64,000 bases of DNA. Source: Methanocorpusculum sp. (lineage in GTDB: Archaea; Halobacteriota; Methanomicrobia; Methanomicrobiales; Methanocorpusculaceae). A model generated the notes under the pieces. That model worked only from the letters and a program-made list of their open reading frames with translations, searched no databases and had not been told where the DNA came from. The stretch spans positions 116,979-180,978 of the forward strand of contig JAFQTT010000004.1 in the NCBI GenBank assembly GCA_017408885.1. Direction: 5' to 3'. Below, piece by piece: positions 9,386 to 18,126 of this stretch. Position numbers and translations under genes: made by a program. How positions within the stretch are numbered: position 1 is the first letter of the stretch; each line of letters starts with the position of its first letter.

Positions 9386-9865
9386 ATGAAAAAATTCCTA
9401 GGCAACATTGAGCGGGCGCTTGGCGTCTGGTATCCTGACCCGGATGACAAACCAGACGACACAAACCCCGCAGTTACCGCTGCTTTTAGGATGTACATCG
9501 AAAAAAGGCTTGGAAGTGCCTTTTCATGTGCATCCCGCGAAGACAGGGCACTTGGAGAACCGGATTTAATCGTACTTCGAAATAAAGACGGGGTCCGGTT
9601 CGACATCGTTACCTGTTACCGCAGTCAGATGTTTGTAGGAGAAGATGGTGAGGCTTATCTTCCATGGACTACAGAAGAGACTTATGCAAAACTTCTCGAC
9701 TGGGAAAAAAAGGAAGGATATCCGATGTATGTTGTAATAGGACTTCACGGATATGCTGATGTCCCGAAGTTTGTTTTTACCGTGCCTCTCAAAGAAGCAG
9801 CAATCGATTTGAAAAAAAGCGTACTCTCCCGTTTCGAAAAGAAAAAGGGAGATACTCTCTTATAA
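9386..9865 (+). CDS. Hypothetical protein translationally coupled to glutamine synthetase
   Basis: 159 residues, no membrane segment or signal peptide. Its ATG immediately follows the glnA TAA with no separate ribosome site, implying coupled translation. The central part (GEPDLIVLRNKDGVRFDIVTCYRS, about residues 57-80) has a strand-turn-strand with acidic residues faintly like a restriction-endonuclease-like fold, but the usual lysine is absent, so I do not assign it. The coupling suggests a role in nitrogen metabolism or GS control, as inference. The stop overlaps the stop of the converging GNAT gene by six bases. Confidence 0.7.
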   Translation: MKKFLGNIERALGVWYPDPDDKPDDTNPAVTAAFRMYIEKRLGSAFSCASREDRALGEPDLIVLRNKDGVRFDIVTCYRSQMFVGEDGEAYLPWTTEETYAKLLDWEKKEGYPMYVVIGLHGYADVPKFVFTVPLKEAAIDLKKSVLSRFEKKKGDTLL

Positions 9866-10303
9866 TTTCTTTTCAAGAACAAGACGCGGTACATCCGGAT
9901 AGAAGTAATTCTCCCTTGCGTCTGTCTGCATGAATCCGATTTTTTTATAGAATGAAAGAGCCGGGATATTATTCTCTGCAACTGTTAAGTGAACGCTTTC
10001 AACGCCAAATTCTCTCATCTTCTCGAAAAGAGCTGCTGTGAGTTTGGTTCCGCAGTCTTTTCTCTGGTATCCTTTTCCAACACCGATTCTGATGAGCTTG
10101 CCGATTCTCTTATCCTCAATGTGGATTCCGCCTAAAATATATCCGATAACCTTCCCGTTGCACTCAGCAACAAAGAACAGGCTTCCAAAAAGATCCTGCA
10201 CATGCCGGAAAAGAATCGGTCCTCCCATGCCGGAAAACAGCGGAGCGTCAAGCTCGCATAAAGAATGGTAGTCGCTGTCTTCAAAATTCCGGATGGTTAT
10301 CAT
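9860..10303 (-). CDS. GNAT family N-acetyltransferase
   Basis: 147 residues covering one GNAT domain. The acetyl-CoA pyrophosphate loop is at about residues 75-82 (VGKGYQRKDCGTKL, matching the Q/RxxGxG/A signature), and the C-terminal strand-helix NIPALSFYKKIGF is typical of RimI-like enzymes. The substrate cannot be told. It converges on the hypothetical gene after glnA with overlapping stop codons. Confidence 0.88.
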   Translation of the reverse strand: MITIRNFEDSDYHSLCELDAPLFSGMGGPILFRHVQDLFGSLFFVAECNGKVIGYILGGIHIEDKRIGKLIRIGVGKGYQRKDCGTKLTAALFEKMREFGVESVHLTVAENNIPALSFYKKIGFMQTDARENYFYPDVPRLVLEKKL

Positions 10304-10418
10304 ATGCTGTATCTATATTGGTATTAGATATTGTTAACATATTTGTTTCACCCTCTGAGGAGGAGGGCTCAAATCATCGGAATCTATTTATATGTGAAGT
10401 TAAAAATGAATCAGTACT

Positions 10419-10688
10419 ATGAAGTGGCAGATCTCACAGCTTTTCGGCATGAATGTTTATTCTGACAAAGCAGTCTATCTGGGTAAAGTAGAAGATGTTG
10501 TCCTTGATGTCACAAATAAAAAGGTCAGCGGTCTTGCACTCACAAACGTTAACCGTGACGCCATTGACACAAAGAACTATACAGGGGTCATCATCCCGTA
10601 CCGTATCGTAAAGGAAGTTGGAGACATCATCTTAGTACGTCACATTCCAGGAGCATTCCGTTCTTCGGATGAATCATCTCTGGAGTAA
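10419..10688 (+). CDS. PRC-barrel domain protein
   Basis: 89 residues, a single PRC-barrel (MNVYSDKAVYLGKVEDVVLD... VSGLAL ... IPYRIVKEVGDIILV). Archaeal stand-alone PRC-barrel proteins are common and are thought to bind RNA or ribosome-associated factors; the role here is not known. A TATA-like TTTATATG at 10386-10393 gives it its own promoter. The next gene (Thg1) starts 2 bases after its stop, so the two are co-transcribed, consistent with an RNA-related job. Confidence 0.85.
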   Translation: MKWQISQLFGMNVYSDKAVYLGKVEDVVLDVTNKKVSGLALTNVNRDAIDTKNYTGVIIPYRIVKEVGDIILVRHIPGAFRSSDESSLE

Positions 10689-10690
10689 AT

Positions 10691-11437
10691 TTGTACAACG
10701 AAATGAAGAACCGTGAGATATACTCCCGTCTCACAACAACTCTTCCATTTGTACTCCGGCTTGACGGCAGAGCGTTTCACACGTTCACTTCCAAGTATGA
10801 AAAGCCGTTTGACGACCGTTTTTCTGCATGTTTTGTAAAAACTGCCGAGTCGCTCTTTAGCGACAGCGGTCTGTCTCCTGATTTTATCTACACATTCTCT
10901 GATGAAATCAGTATCTTTATTCAAAACCCTGTATTTGATTGCCGGGTGGAAAAACTCGTATCCGTTGCGGCCGCACATGCCGCGTCAGCTTTCACGCTTT
11001 ATGCTGATGTCAAAGCCCCGATATCCTTTGACGCAAGAATTGTTCCGATTTCAAAAGATCAGCTCTCTGCATATCTTGCATGGCGTCAGGCTGAAGCCTG
11101 GAGAAACCACATAAACGGTTACTGCCAGAAGCTTTTAACAGACAGCGGGCTTTCCGGCACTCAGGCTCAGAGAAAACTTGACGGAATGAATGCCGCAGCT
11201 CTTCACGAGTTTGCTTTCTCTAACGGAATAAACCTAGCAGCAACTCCTGCCTGGCAGAGGCGCGGTATCGCTGTTTACAGAGGTAAAATTGAAAAAATCG
11301 GCTATAATCCAAAAACCGGGGAGTCCGCTCCGGTTACAAGAAATGTAGCTGTAATCGACAAAGACCTCCCTCTGTTCAAGACCGAATCAGGGCGGAAGTG
11401 GATTAATGAAAAAATATCTCTCACCACAGATATATAA
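10691..11437 (+). CDS. thg1: tRNA(His) guanylyltransferase Thg1-like
   Basis: 248 residues. Members add G(-1) to tRNA-His or repair tRNA 5' ends by reverse (3'-5') polymerisation. The palm-domain metal motif RLDGRAFHTFT is at about residues 21-31 and the second carboxylate pair is in TFSDEISIF (~71-79). The listed start is TTG at 10691 behind GGAG (10682-10685); the in-frame ATG at 10703 (MKNREIYSRL) fits the family N terminus equally well. Archaeal Thg1 proteins generally prefer template-dependent addition. Confidence 0.9.
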   Translation: MYNEMKNREIYSRLTTTLPFVLRLDGRAFHTFTSKYEKPFDDRFSACFVKTAESLFSDSGLSPDFIYTFSDEISIFIQNPVFDCRVEKLVSVAAAHAASAFTLYADVKAPISFDARIVPISKDQLSAYLAWRQAEAWRNHINGYCQKLLTDSGLSGTQAQRKLDGMNAAALHEFAFSNGINLAATPAWQRRGIAVYRGKIEKIGYNPKTGESAPVTRNVAVIDKDLPLFKTESGRKWINEKISLTTDI

Positions 11438-11464
11438 CAATTCAGAATCAAAAGGTAATACAGA

Positions 11465-12652
11465 ATGAATACGCCACGAACTCTTATTCTCAGCGTCGAC
11501 AGAGATGACGATGTAGGATACAAGGCAGGGGTAACAACCCCGGCTATAGGGCGTGAGGCCTGTCTTGAGGCGGCCGTAAAACTTGGAACGGCTGACCCGG
11601 AGGATTCGGATACCAACGCTATTTTCCAGGCAATAAAAACCTATGACGATCAGCTTGCAAAAGGCGAGGATGTCGAGGTAGCGTTAATTTCCGGAAACCA
11701 CTTAAATCTGCTCGAAGGCGATAGAAGAATCGCAGACTTGTTAGAAGAGGTAATCGAAAAGACAGGCGTTTCTGAGTGTATTCTTATCTCTGACGGGGCG
11801 GAAGATGAGTATATTCTCCCGATTATCCAGTCGAGACTTAAAATTGCAGGCATTGTCCGCGTGGTGATTAAGCAGCTTCCAAATATTGAGGGAACTTATT
11901 ACATCATCAAAAAACTGATGAACGATCCAAAGATTGCAAGAACTTTCCTTGTACCGCTTGGAGGTCTTCTTCTCTTAACTGCTCTTGCTGCATTATTCCT
12001 CCCCGGAATTTCAGCACTCCTTGTTGTTCTTGGTGTTGTTGGTCTTTATCTTCTCTTCAAAGGGTTTGGTATCGATGACTACTTCTCGATGTTCTCTCAT
12101 GGTCTGGTTGATTCTTTGAAGAATGGCAGAATGTCTGCAATTTCATATCTTGGAGCAGGCGTTTTAATTGTCGCAGGACTGGTTTCCGGTTTGATGAGTA
12201 TTGTTACATATTACCCGGATACAGGAAATGTGGGTTTCATCTATAACTTTGTAACATTCCTGTTCGGCTCGTGTCTCTGGTTTATTGTAGCAGCTCTTGT
12301 TGCTGTTGTTGGAAAAATCATTGATTCAGTACAGAACAGTCCGGAGACGCTTTACAGGATGTTTGTGATTCCGTTCTTTGCTGTCTCAATCGGGCTTTTA
12401 AGCTACGGATTTATGATTTACTTCCTCTCAATATCTCCGCTTGAACCGTTCCCGTTCACTTCAACAGAAGGAATTGTTGCAATTATTGCAATGACTATCG
12501 GAGGTCTTTTGATTGCCTTCCTTGGAATTTATCTGCGTCCCAGGTTCCAGAGGAAGATGGAAGCCAAGCGTCTTGAAAAGATTGCTCTGGAAGAAGCAGA
12601 GGCAGAGAGTATCAAAAACGGTCAGTCTGTTTACAGGAAAGTAAAATACTGA
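11465..12652 (+). CDS. DUF373 family membrane protein
   Basis: 395 residues. The soluble N-terminal domain (about 1-155) starts with SVDRDDDVGYKAGVTTPAIGR, characteristic of DUF373, with an ISDGAEDEYI block. It is followed by six or seven hydrophobic helices (from LVPLGGLLLLTALAALFL to the C terminus) and a short charged tail. The family is confined to archaea and its function is unknown; the acid-rich VDRDDDVG motif suggests a metal- or nucleotide-binding head on a membrane anchor. It has its own start 27 bases after thg1. Confidence 0.85.
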   Translation: MNTPRTLILSVDRDDDVGYKAGVTTPAIGREACLEAAVKLGTADPEDSDTNAIFQAIKTYDDQLAKGEDVEVALISGNHLNLLEGDRRIADLLEEVIEKTGVSECILISDGAEDEYILPIIQSRLKIAGIVRVVIKQLPNIEGTYYIIKKLMNDPKIARTFLVPLGGLLLLTALAALFLPGISALLVVLGVVGLYLLFKGFGIDDYFSMFSHGLVDSLKNGRMSAISYLGAGVLIVAGLVSGLMSIVTYYPDTGNVGFIYNFVTFLFGSCLWFIVAALVAVVGKIIDSVQNSPETLYRMFVIPFFAVSIGLLSYGFMIYFLSISPLEPFPFTSTEGIVAIIAMTIGGLLIAFLGIYLRPRFQRKMEAKRLEKIALEEAEAESIKNGQSVYRKVKY

Positions 12653-12769
12653 CCTCAACTTTATTTTTCAGCCTTCGATTTGAAATCCGGGCATATTTTG
12701 AATATGTTTTGAAGGAAGCTTTTTATACTCTTAGAACTTATTTACAATATCACAAAAATGGTGATATAA

Positions 12770-13324
12770 ATGTCTATTGGAATTGGAGATAATCTCGGCA
12801 AGTCCTTTGGATTTGCAAAAGACAGCCTTGTTGGCAAGTGGCTTAACTGGCTTCTTCTTATCATCGTAACTATCATCCCGATTGTAAACTTCATCGGAAT
12901 TGGTACTTATCTGAAAATCTTCCGCGGTGAAAAGCCGGAGGTTTCAGGTATTGGAAAGTCCTTTGTTGATGGTCTTCTTGCAGTAGTTATTGGAATCATC
13001 TACATGATTATTCCGGCAATCATTGGCGCAATCCTTAGTTTCCTTGGAGTTGTAGGTTCAATTATTGCAGCAATCGTCAGCTTCTTCTTCATGCTTCTCT
13101 TAATCCCGGCACTCATTGGATTTGCAAAGGGCGGATTTGGAGCTGCATTCGCATTTGGCGACATCATTGGAAAGATTGGAAAGATTGGATGGGTAGATTA
13201 TATCATCTCAGTCCTTGTTATTGCCATTCTTTTCGCAATCTGTTTCATCCCTGTAATAGGATGGATTATTGCTCCATTTTTATTAACTGTAGCATTCAAG
13301 ATTGCAGCAAATCTTCTTGCATAA
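12770..13324 (+). CDS. DUF4013-like integral membrane protein
   Basis: 184 residues, almost entirely hydrophobic with about five membrane helices. The N terminus is KDSLVGKWLNWLLLIIVTIIP, then YLKIFRGEKPE, as in DUF4013 proteins. Function unknown. It has a TATA-like TTTTTATAC at 12719-12727 and a GGTGAT ribosome site at 12760-12765, so it is an independent transcript, ending in a long T tract. Confidence 0.8.
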   Translation: MSIGIGDNLGKSFGFAKDSLVGKWLNWLLLIIVTIIPIVNFIGIGTYLKIFRGEKPEVSGIGKSFVDGLLAVVIGIIYMIIPAIIGAILSFLGVVGSIIAAIVSFFFMLLLIPALIGFAKGGFGAAFAFGDIIGKIGKIGWVDYIISVLVIAILFAICFIPVIGWIIAPFLLTVAFKIAANLLA

Positions 13325-13336
13325 CAAGAAATCACA

Positions 13337-13352
13337 TTTTCTTTTTTTTTTT
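13337..13352 (+). terminator. T-tract terminator after DUF4013 gene
   Basis: Run of 11 T at 13342-13352, preceded by TTTTC, 15-28 bases after the stop. Oligo-T is the usual archaeal intrinsic termination signal. It lies between convergent genes. Confidence 0.6.
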
Positions 13353-13455
13353 ATCAATCGACTTATTTTCAAAATAGCTGATGATGTTTATCATCAATAG
13401 TGTCATGTCATTTTTATAAAACTACACTGAACAGGATAAAAAAAGTATAATGGGG

Positions 13456-13728
13456 TTAAACAGCGAAAAGAGCTGCGAGACCTAATATACCTGCTGCAAA
13501 GACCATTACAATTACCCAAATGGATAGGCTAACAATACCTAATACAAGTCCAGTAATGGCAAATCCTTTAATGCCCTGCTTTCTTTTCATACAGAGAGCA
13601 GCAAAGACAATTGCTAAAATTGAGAATATTAATAAGAAACCAGTCCAGTATCCCAAAACACCAAGGATACCCATTACTAAAGAGGCAATAGACAACCCTT
13701 TGTTTGAAGTGTCATATGTTTCAGACAT
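13456..13728 (-). CDS. DUF4190-like small membrane protein
   Basis: 90 residues with two membrane helices (about 13-42 and 55-90) and glycine-rich GLSIASLVMGILGVLG and ITGLVLGIVSL segments typical of DUF4190. Function unknown. It converges on the DUF4013 protein and is followed upstream by a 14-base A tract (T on the plus strand at about 13741-13755). Confidence 0.75.
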   Translation of the reverse strand: MSETYDTSNKGLSIASLVMGILGVLGYWTGFLLIFSILAIVFAALCMKRKQGIKGFAITGLVLGIVSLSIWVIVMVFAAGILGLAALFAV

Positions 13729-13853
13729 AGTATGTTATAATTTTTTTTTTTTTTTACATAAATAGATGTCGGACACTATAGATATGTGTATTAGATATTG
13801 GATATTTTTGTAAGATGAGATAACAACCGTATCTGGGCTGACTATCTTGCATC

Positions 13854-13886
13854 CCGCAGCTAAAGCGGGAAATTATTTTTCTTTTT
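13854..13886 (+). terminator. GC hairpin plus T-rich tail upstream of purL
   Basis: CCCGC (13854-13858), a 7-base loop and GCGGG (13866-13870), followed by AAATTATTTTTCTTTTTT. It looks like an intrinsic terminator, yet no ORF on the plus strand ends here. It could end a short noncoding transcript from about 13770, or insulate purL. Confidence 0.5.
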
Positions 13887-13987
13887 TACCTCTCACTGAT
13901 ATCTCCTCTGCTTACCATTAAATTCCAGTACAGCAAATAGTATAAGCACTCTTGAAGTGTCTGCATCCTTCTCGGAGAGATAAGAAT

Positions 13988-16900
13988 ATGGTCTATCGAA
14001 TCTTTGTAGAAAAAAAGCCTGAACTCGCAAACGAAGCGGCAGCCCTGAAAAATGAACTCAGTACCTTACTCGGCATCAAAAACATTGACACCGTCAGACT
14101 TCTGAATCGTTACGATGTCGAAAACATCGAAGAGGCTCTCTTCGAATATGCAAAGAAAACCGTCTTTTCCGAACCACAGCTTGATATCATCACAGATACC
14201 GCAGAGGCTGGCATTGGTGAGAGAATCTTTGCAATCGAAGCACTGCCAGGTCAGTTCGATCAGAGAGCAGCCTCTGCTGCTGAATGTATTCAGCTCATCA
14301 GCCAGAAAGAACGCCCGACTGTAAAGACTGCCAAAGTCTACATCATCAAGGGCGACATCTCTGACGACGAGTTTTCCGCAATCAAAAACTACCTCATAAA
14401 CCCTGTCGAAAGCCGCGAAGCATCCTTAGACCTTCCGGAAACCTTAGCTGCATGCTATGTAAAACCGGAAGCAGTCGAAATCATTGATGGCTTCACAAAT
14501 CTTGATGCAGAAGGTCTCGCTGATTTTGTCAAATCCAGAGGCCTTGCAATGGATGCCGCAGACATTGCATTCTGCCAGAGCTACTTCAAAGAGATTGGAA
14601 GAAACCCGACCATCACCGAAATCAAAATGATTGACACCTACTGGTCGGATCACTGCAGACACACCACATTCTTAACCGAAATCGACAGCGTCAAGACCGA
14701 GAGCCCGCTTTTACAGAAAGCATTCGACGAATACTTAGCTGTCAGAAAAGAGCTTAACCGCACAAAACCTGTCTCCTTAATGGACATGGGAACCATCGCC
14801 GCCAAATATCTCCGGGCAAACGGGCAGCTTGACAAACTCGATGAGTCTGATGAAATCAACGCATGCACTGTGAAAATTACAATCACCGTTGACGGAAAAG
14901 ACGAAGACTGGCTTCTACTCTTCAAAAACGAGACCCACAACCACCCAACCGAAATCGAACCATTCGGAGGGGCTGCCACATGTGTTGGAGGAGCTATCCG
15001 TGACCCGTTATCCGGAAGAGCCTATGTTTATGCCGCAATGCGTCTGACAGGTTCTGGAAATCCTCTCACTCCGATTTCAGAAACTCTTCCGGGCAAGCTT
15101 CCGCAGAGAAAGATTGCATCAACCGCTGCTGCCGGATACAGTTCATATGGAAACCAGATTGGTCTGGCCACCGGAATCGTTGACGAGATTTATCACGAGG
15201 GATACATCGCAAAGCACATGGAGCTTGGTGCGGTTATTGGAGCTGCCCCTGCGGCAAATGTCCGCCGCGAAACTCCTGCCGCAGGCGATGTGGTAATTCT
15301 TCTTGGAGGCAGAACCGGACGTGACGGATGCGGAGGGGCAACGGGTTCATCCAAATCCCACACCGCATCATCCATTGAAACCTGCGGTTCTGAGGTTCAG
15401 AAAGGAAACGCACCGGAAGAAAGAAAGATTCAGCGTCTGTTTAGAAACCCTGAAGCATCCACTAAAATCAAACGCTGCAATGACTTTGGAGCAGGCGGAG
15501 TTTCCGTTGCTATCGGAGAACTTGCAGACGGTCTTGACATTAATTTAAACGCAGTTCCAAAGAAGTATGACGGATTAGACGGAACCGAACTTGCCATCAG
15601 CGAATCACAGGAGAGAATGGCTGTCGTTGTCGAGGAAAAGGATGCCGCGGCATTCATCGAGCTCGCCCGCTTAGAGAATCTTGAGGCAACAATTGTCGCC
15701 CGCGTCACAGCAGAACCTCAGCTTATCATGCGTTGGAATGGAGACAAGATTGTTGACATCTCCCGCGAGTTCTTAAACTCCAACGGAGCTGCCAAACACA
15801 CTGATGTCGAGATGGAAGCCCCGTCTGCATTCATTCGCGAAGTTGATGGCGGATTTGCTGAGAACATGGAAAAGATTGTAACAGACATCAATGCATGTTC
15901 CAGACGCGGTCTTTCCGAGCGTTTCGATTCGACAATTGGTTCCGGAACTGTTCTGATGCCGTTTGGCGGAAAGTATCAGCAGACTCCGATTCAGGCAATG
16001 GTCAACAAAATCTCTGTTGAGAAGGGAGATACAAAAGATTGTTCCTTAATGGCATGGGGATACAACCCGTACATTGCAGAGAAGAGCCCGTATCACGCAT
16101 CCTATCTTGCGGTTGTCGAGAGTGCCGCAAAACTTGTTGCAACAGGAGCTAAGTTCACTGATGTTTATCTCTCCTTCCAGGAGTTCTTCGAGAAGCTTGG
16201 TCAGAACCCGAAACGCTGGGGTAAGCCTGCCGCAGCACTTCTTGGTGCGTTCAAAGCCCAGATGGGACTGGGAATTGGAGCAATCGGTGGCAAAGACTCT
16301 ATGAGCGGTTCTTTTGAACAGCTTGATGTCCCGCCGACACTGGTTTCATTTGCTGTAACCACCGAGAAGATTGCAAACATCATCTCCAATGATATCAAAG
16401 GGGCAGGCCACAAGCTCTGCTGGATTAGACCTGAGTATGATGAGGAAAACCTCCCGAAGGCAGACTCTCTTCTTGCTGTCTTTGATGAGGTTACAAAACT
16501 CATGCGGGATGGAAAAGTTCTCTCATGCAGCACTCCTGCATTCGGAGGAGTTGCAGAGGCTGTCTTTAAGGCGGCAATCGGAAACCGTGTCGGTGTTTCC
16601 TTTGAGGGAATTTCTGTTCAGGAACTCTTCGGATACGCATATGGTTCTTTCATCTTAGAGATGAAAGATGGAACTTGCGGCACTGTTATTGGCGAGACCA
16701 CCGAAAAGTTCGAGTTCACTTTCGATGGCGAAACCATCTCCCTTGAGAAACTTCAGGAAGCATATGAAGCAGTCTTAGAACCTGTTTACCCGTGCAACAT
16801 TGAGCAGGGCGGAGATGTAATCGAGAAGATTTCATACTCTGAGAGAAACAAGGCACGCCCGAAGTTTAGAACTAATACTCCGCGCGTGTTAATTCCGGTT

Positions 16901-17680
16901 TTCCCTGGAACCAACTGTGAGTATGACAGTGCAAAGGCCGTTGCAAAAGCAGGGGCAGTGCCTGAAATTTTCGTCATCAACAACTTAACAGCCGCCGGAA
17001 TTGCAGAATCAGCCGAGAAGTTTGCAGAGGCTGTTTCTAAGTCTCAGGCAATCTTTATTCCAGGCGGTTTCTCCGGCGGAGATGAACCGGATGGTTCTGG
17101 AAAGTTCATTACGGCATTCTTCAGAAATGAGACTATTAAGAATGCAGTCCATGACCTGTTAAAGAACAGAGATGGTTTAATGTGCGGTATCTGCAATGGA
17201 TTCCAGGCATTAATCAAGCTCGGTCTTGTGCCGTATGGAGAAATCCGTGATACTGATGAGAACTCTCCGACACTGACTTTCAACACTATCGGACGCCACC
17301 AGTCCAGAATTGTTCGTGTCAGAGCTGCATCTGTTAAGTCTCCCTGGATGTCGAAGGTGAATGTGGATGATGTGTTTGCAGTTCCAATCTCTCACGGTGA
17401 GGGAAGATTCATTGCAAATGATGCAGTTGTTGAAGAGTTAATTGCAAACGGTCAGGTGTTAACCCAGTACGTTGACCTCGAGAATAACCCGACCTCTGAT
17501 ATCCACTTCAATCCGAACAATTCTGTTATGGCAATTGAGGGAATTACTTCTCCGGATGGAAGAGTTCTTGGTAAGATGGGACATGCAGAGCGTATTGGAG
17601 ATGGTCTTTACAAGAACTTTGATGAGAAGTTTGAGATGGGTCTTTTCCAGTCTCTTGTTGCTTATTTCAGTGAAGACTGA
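13988..17680 (+). CDS. purL: Phosphoribosylformylglycinamidine synthase, single-chain PurL with fused glutaminase
   Basis: Fourth step of purine synthesis: FGAR + glutamine + ATP to FGAM. About 1230 residues. The N-terminal domain begins MVYRIFVEKKPEL; the linker has the signature IDTYWSDHCRHTTF (~200-220); two AIRS-like ATP domains follow (GGRTGRDGCGGATGSSKSH near 455). The C-terminal class I amidotransferase runs from VFPGTNCEYDSAKA (~965), with catalytic Cys in MCGICNGFQAL, His in ISHGEGRF and GHAERIGDG. Start: ATG 13988 behind GGAGAG (13974-13979); the longer in-frame ATG at 13952 lacks a site and adds residues not found in the family. Most archaea have separate PurL, PurQ and PurS. This ~1240-residue form matches the clade known from clostridia, streptococci and Bacteroidetes, suggesting transfer. 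A TATA-like ATAGTATAAG is at about 13937. Confidence 0.95.
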   Translation: MVYRIFVEKKPELANEAAALKNELSTLLGIKNIDTVRLLNRYDVENIEEALFEYAKKTVFSEPQLDIITDTAEAGIGERIFAIEALPGQFDQRAASAAECIQLISQKERPTVKTAKVYIIKGDISDDEFSAIKNYLINPVESREASLDLPETLAACYVKPEAVEIIDGFTNLDAEGLADFVKSRGLAMDAADIAFCQSYFKEIGRNPTITEIKMIDTYWSDHCRHTTFLTEIDSVKTESPLLQKAFDEYLAVRKELNRTKPVSLMDMGTIAAKYLRANGQLDKLDESDEINACTVKITITVDGKDEDWLLLFKNETHNHPTEIEPFGGAATCVGGAIRDPLSGRAYVYAAMRLTGSGNPLTPISETLPGKLPQRKIASTAAAGYSSYGNQIGLATGIVDEIYHEGYIAKHMELGAVIGAAPAANVRRETPAAGDVVILLGGRTGRDGCGGATGSSKSHTASSIETCGSEVQKGNAPEERKIQRLFRNPEASTKIKRCNDFGAGGVSVAIGELADGLDINLNAVPKKYDGLDGTELAISESQERMAVVVEEKDAAAFIELARLENLEATIVARVTAEPQLIMRWNGDKIVDISREFLNSNGAAKHTDVEMEAPSAFIREVDGGFAENMEKIVTDINACSRRGLSERFDSTIGSGTVLMPFGGKYQQTPIQAMVNKISVEKGDTKDCSLMAWGYNPYIAEKSPYHASYLAVVESAAKLVATGAKFTDVYLSFQEFFEKLGQNPKRWGKPAAALLGAFKAQMGLGIGAIGGKDSMSGSFEQLDVPPTLVSFAVTTEKIANIISNDIKGAGHKLCWIRPEYDEENLPKADSLLAVFDEVTKLMRDGKVLSCSTPAFGGVAEAVFKAAIGNRVGVSFEGISVQELFGYAYGSFILEMKDGTCGTVIGETTEKFEFTFDGETISLEKLQEAYEAVLEPVYPCNIEQGGDVIEKISYSERNKARPKFRTNTPRVLIPVFPGTNCEYDSAKAVAKAGAVPEIFVINNLTAAGIAESAEKFAEAVSKSQAIFIPGGFSGGDEPDGSGKFITAFFRNETIKNAVHDLLKNRDGLMCGICNGFQALIKLGLVPYGEIRDTDENSPTLTFNTIGRHQSRIVRVRAASVKSPWMSKVNVDDVFAVPISHGEGRFIANDAVVEELIANGQVLTQYVDLENNPTSDIHFNPNNSVMAIEGITSPDGRVLGKMGHAERIGDGLYKNFDEKFEMGLFQSLVAYFSED

Positions 17681-17736
17681 AATTGAATCAACACCTTTTT
17701 ATTGTATTGCGTAGTATATTTTAAGGCACTTAGTGC

Positions 17737-17808
17737 GGGCCAGTAGATCAGTGGTAGATCGCTACATTGGCATTGTAGAGGCCGCGGATTCAATTTCCGC
17801 CTGGTCCA
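17737..17808 (+). tRNA. tRNA-Ala (anticodon GGC)
   Basis: Acceptor GGGCCAG pairs with CTGGTCC and contains the G3-U70 alanine identity pair. Anticodon stem CTACA/TGTAG encloses the loop TTGGCAT with anticodon GGC. The T-arm GCGGATTCAATTTCCGC is intact. No intron and no encoded CCA. TATA-like TATATTTTA is about 20 bases upstream. Confidence 0.93.
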
Positions 17809-17811
17809 CTG

Positions 17812-17818
17812 TTTTTTT
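17812..17818 (+). terminator. T-tract terminator of tRNA-Ala
   Basis: Seven T starting four bases after the mature tRNA 3' end. Confidence 0.6.
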
Positions 17819-18126
17819 ATGATGTATTATATGTTCTTCGGGTGAGCGGTTTTTCGTGTCGTTTTCGTTTGGAAAAATCTCTTACTCAAAGATGTAAATT
17901 ACAATAATTACAGAAACAATCTTTCTTAGAATAAAACAATTCAAAATCAGGTATGGAAGGACACGGCCAGATGCCCTTCCAATTTCATCTTAAACCACTC
18001 ATTGGTTTTCCCATCTGAGAGGGTTTAGGGCGAAACATCGACCCGTTATTTCTATAGAACGTATTAGTATAAAAAATATGTGCCCCGTTCTTCATCTTTT
18101 TTACTGCTTAATACAAAGCAAGAGAT
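17819..18126. other. 308-bp gap before corA with two short hairpins and the corA promoter
   Basis: No ORF. Hairpin 1: GGAAGG (17955-17960) with CCTTCC (17975-17980). Hairpin 2: AAACCA (17992-17997), 5-base loop, TGGTTT (18003-18008). A TATA-like AGTATAAAAAATA lies at about 18069-18081, so the hairpins are upstream of the likely corA transcript and would need their own transcription to matter. I see no resemblance to a known magnesium riboswitch. Confidence 0.55.

Noticed and set aside
13952..13987. Longer PurL N terminus
   Set aside because: The extra 12 residues (MKCLHPSRRDKN) contain the ribosome site for the ATG at 13988 and do not resemble PurL.
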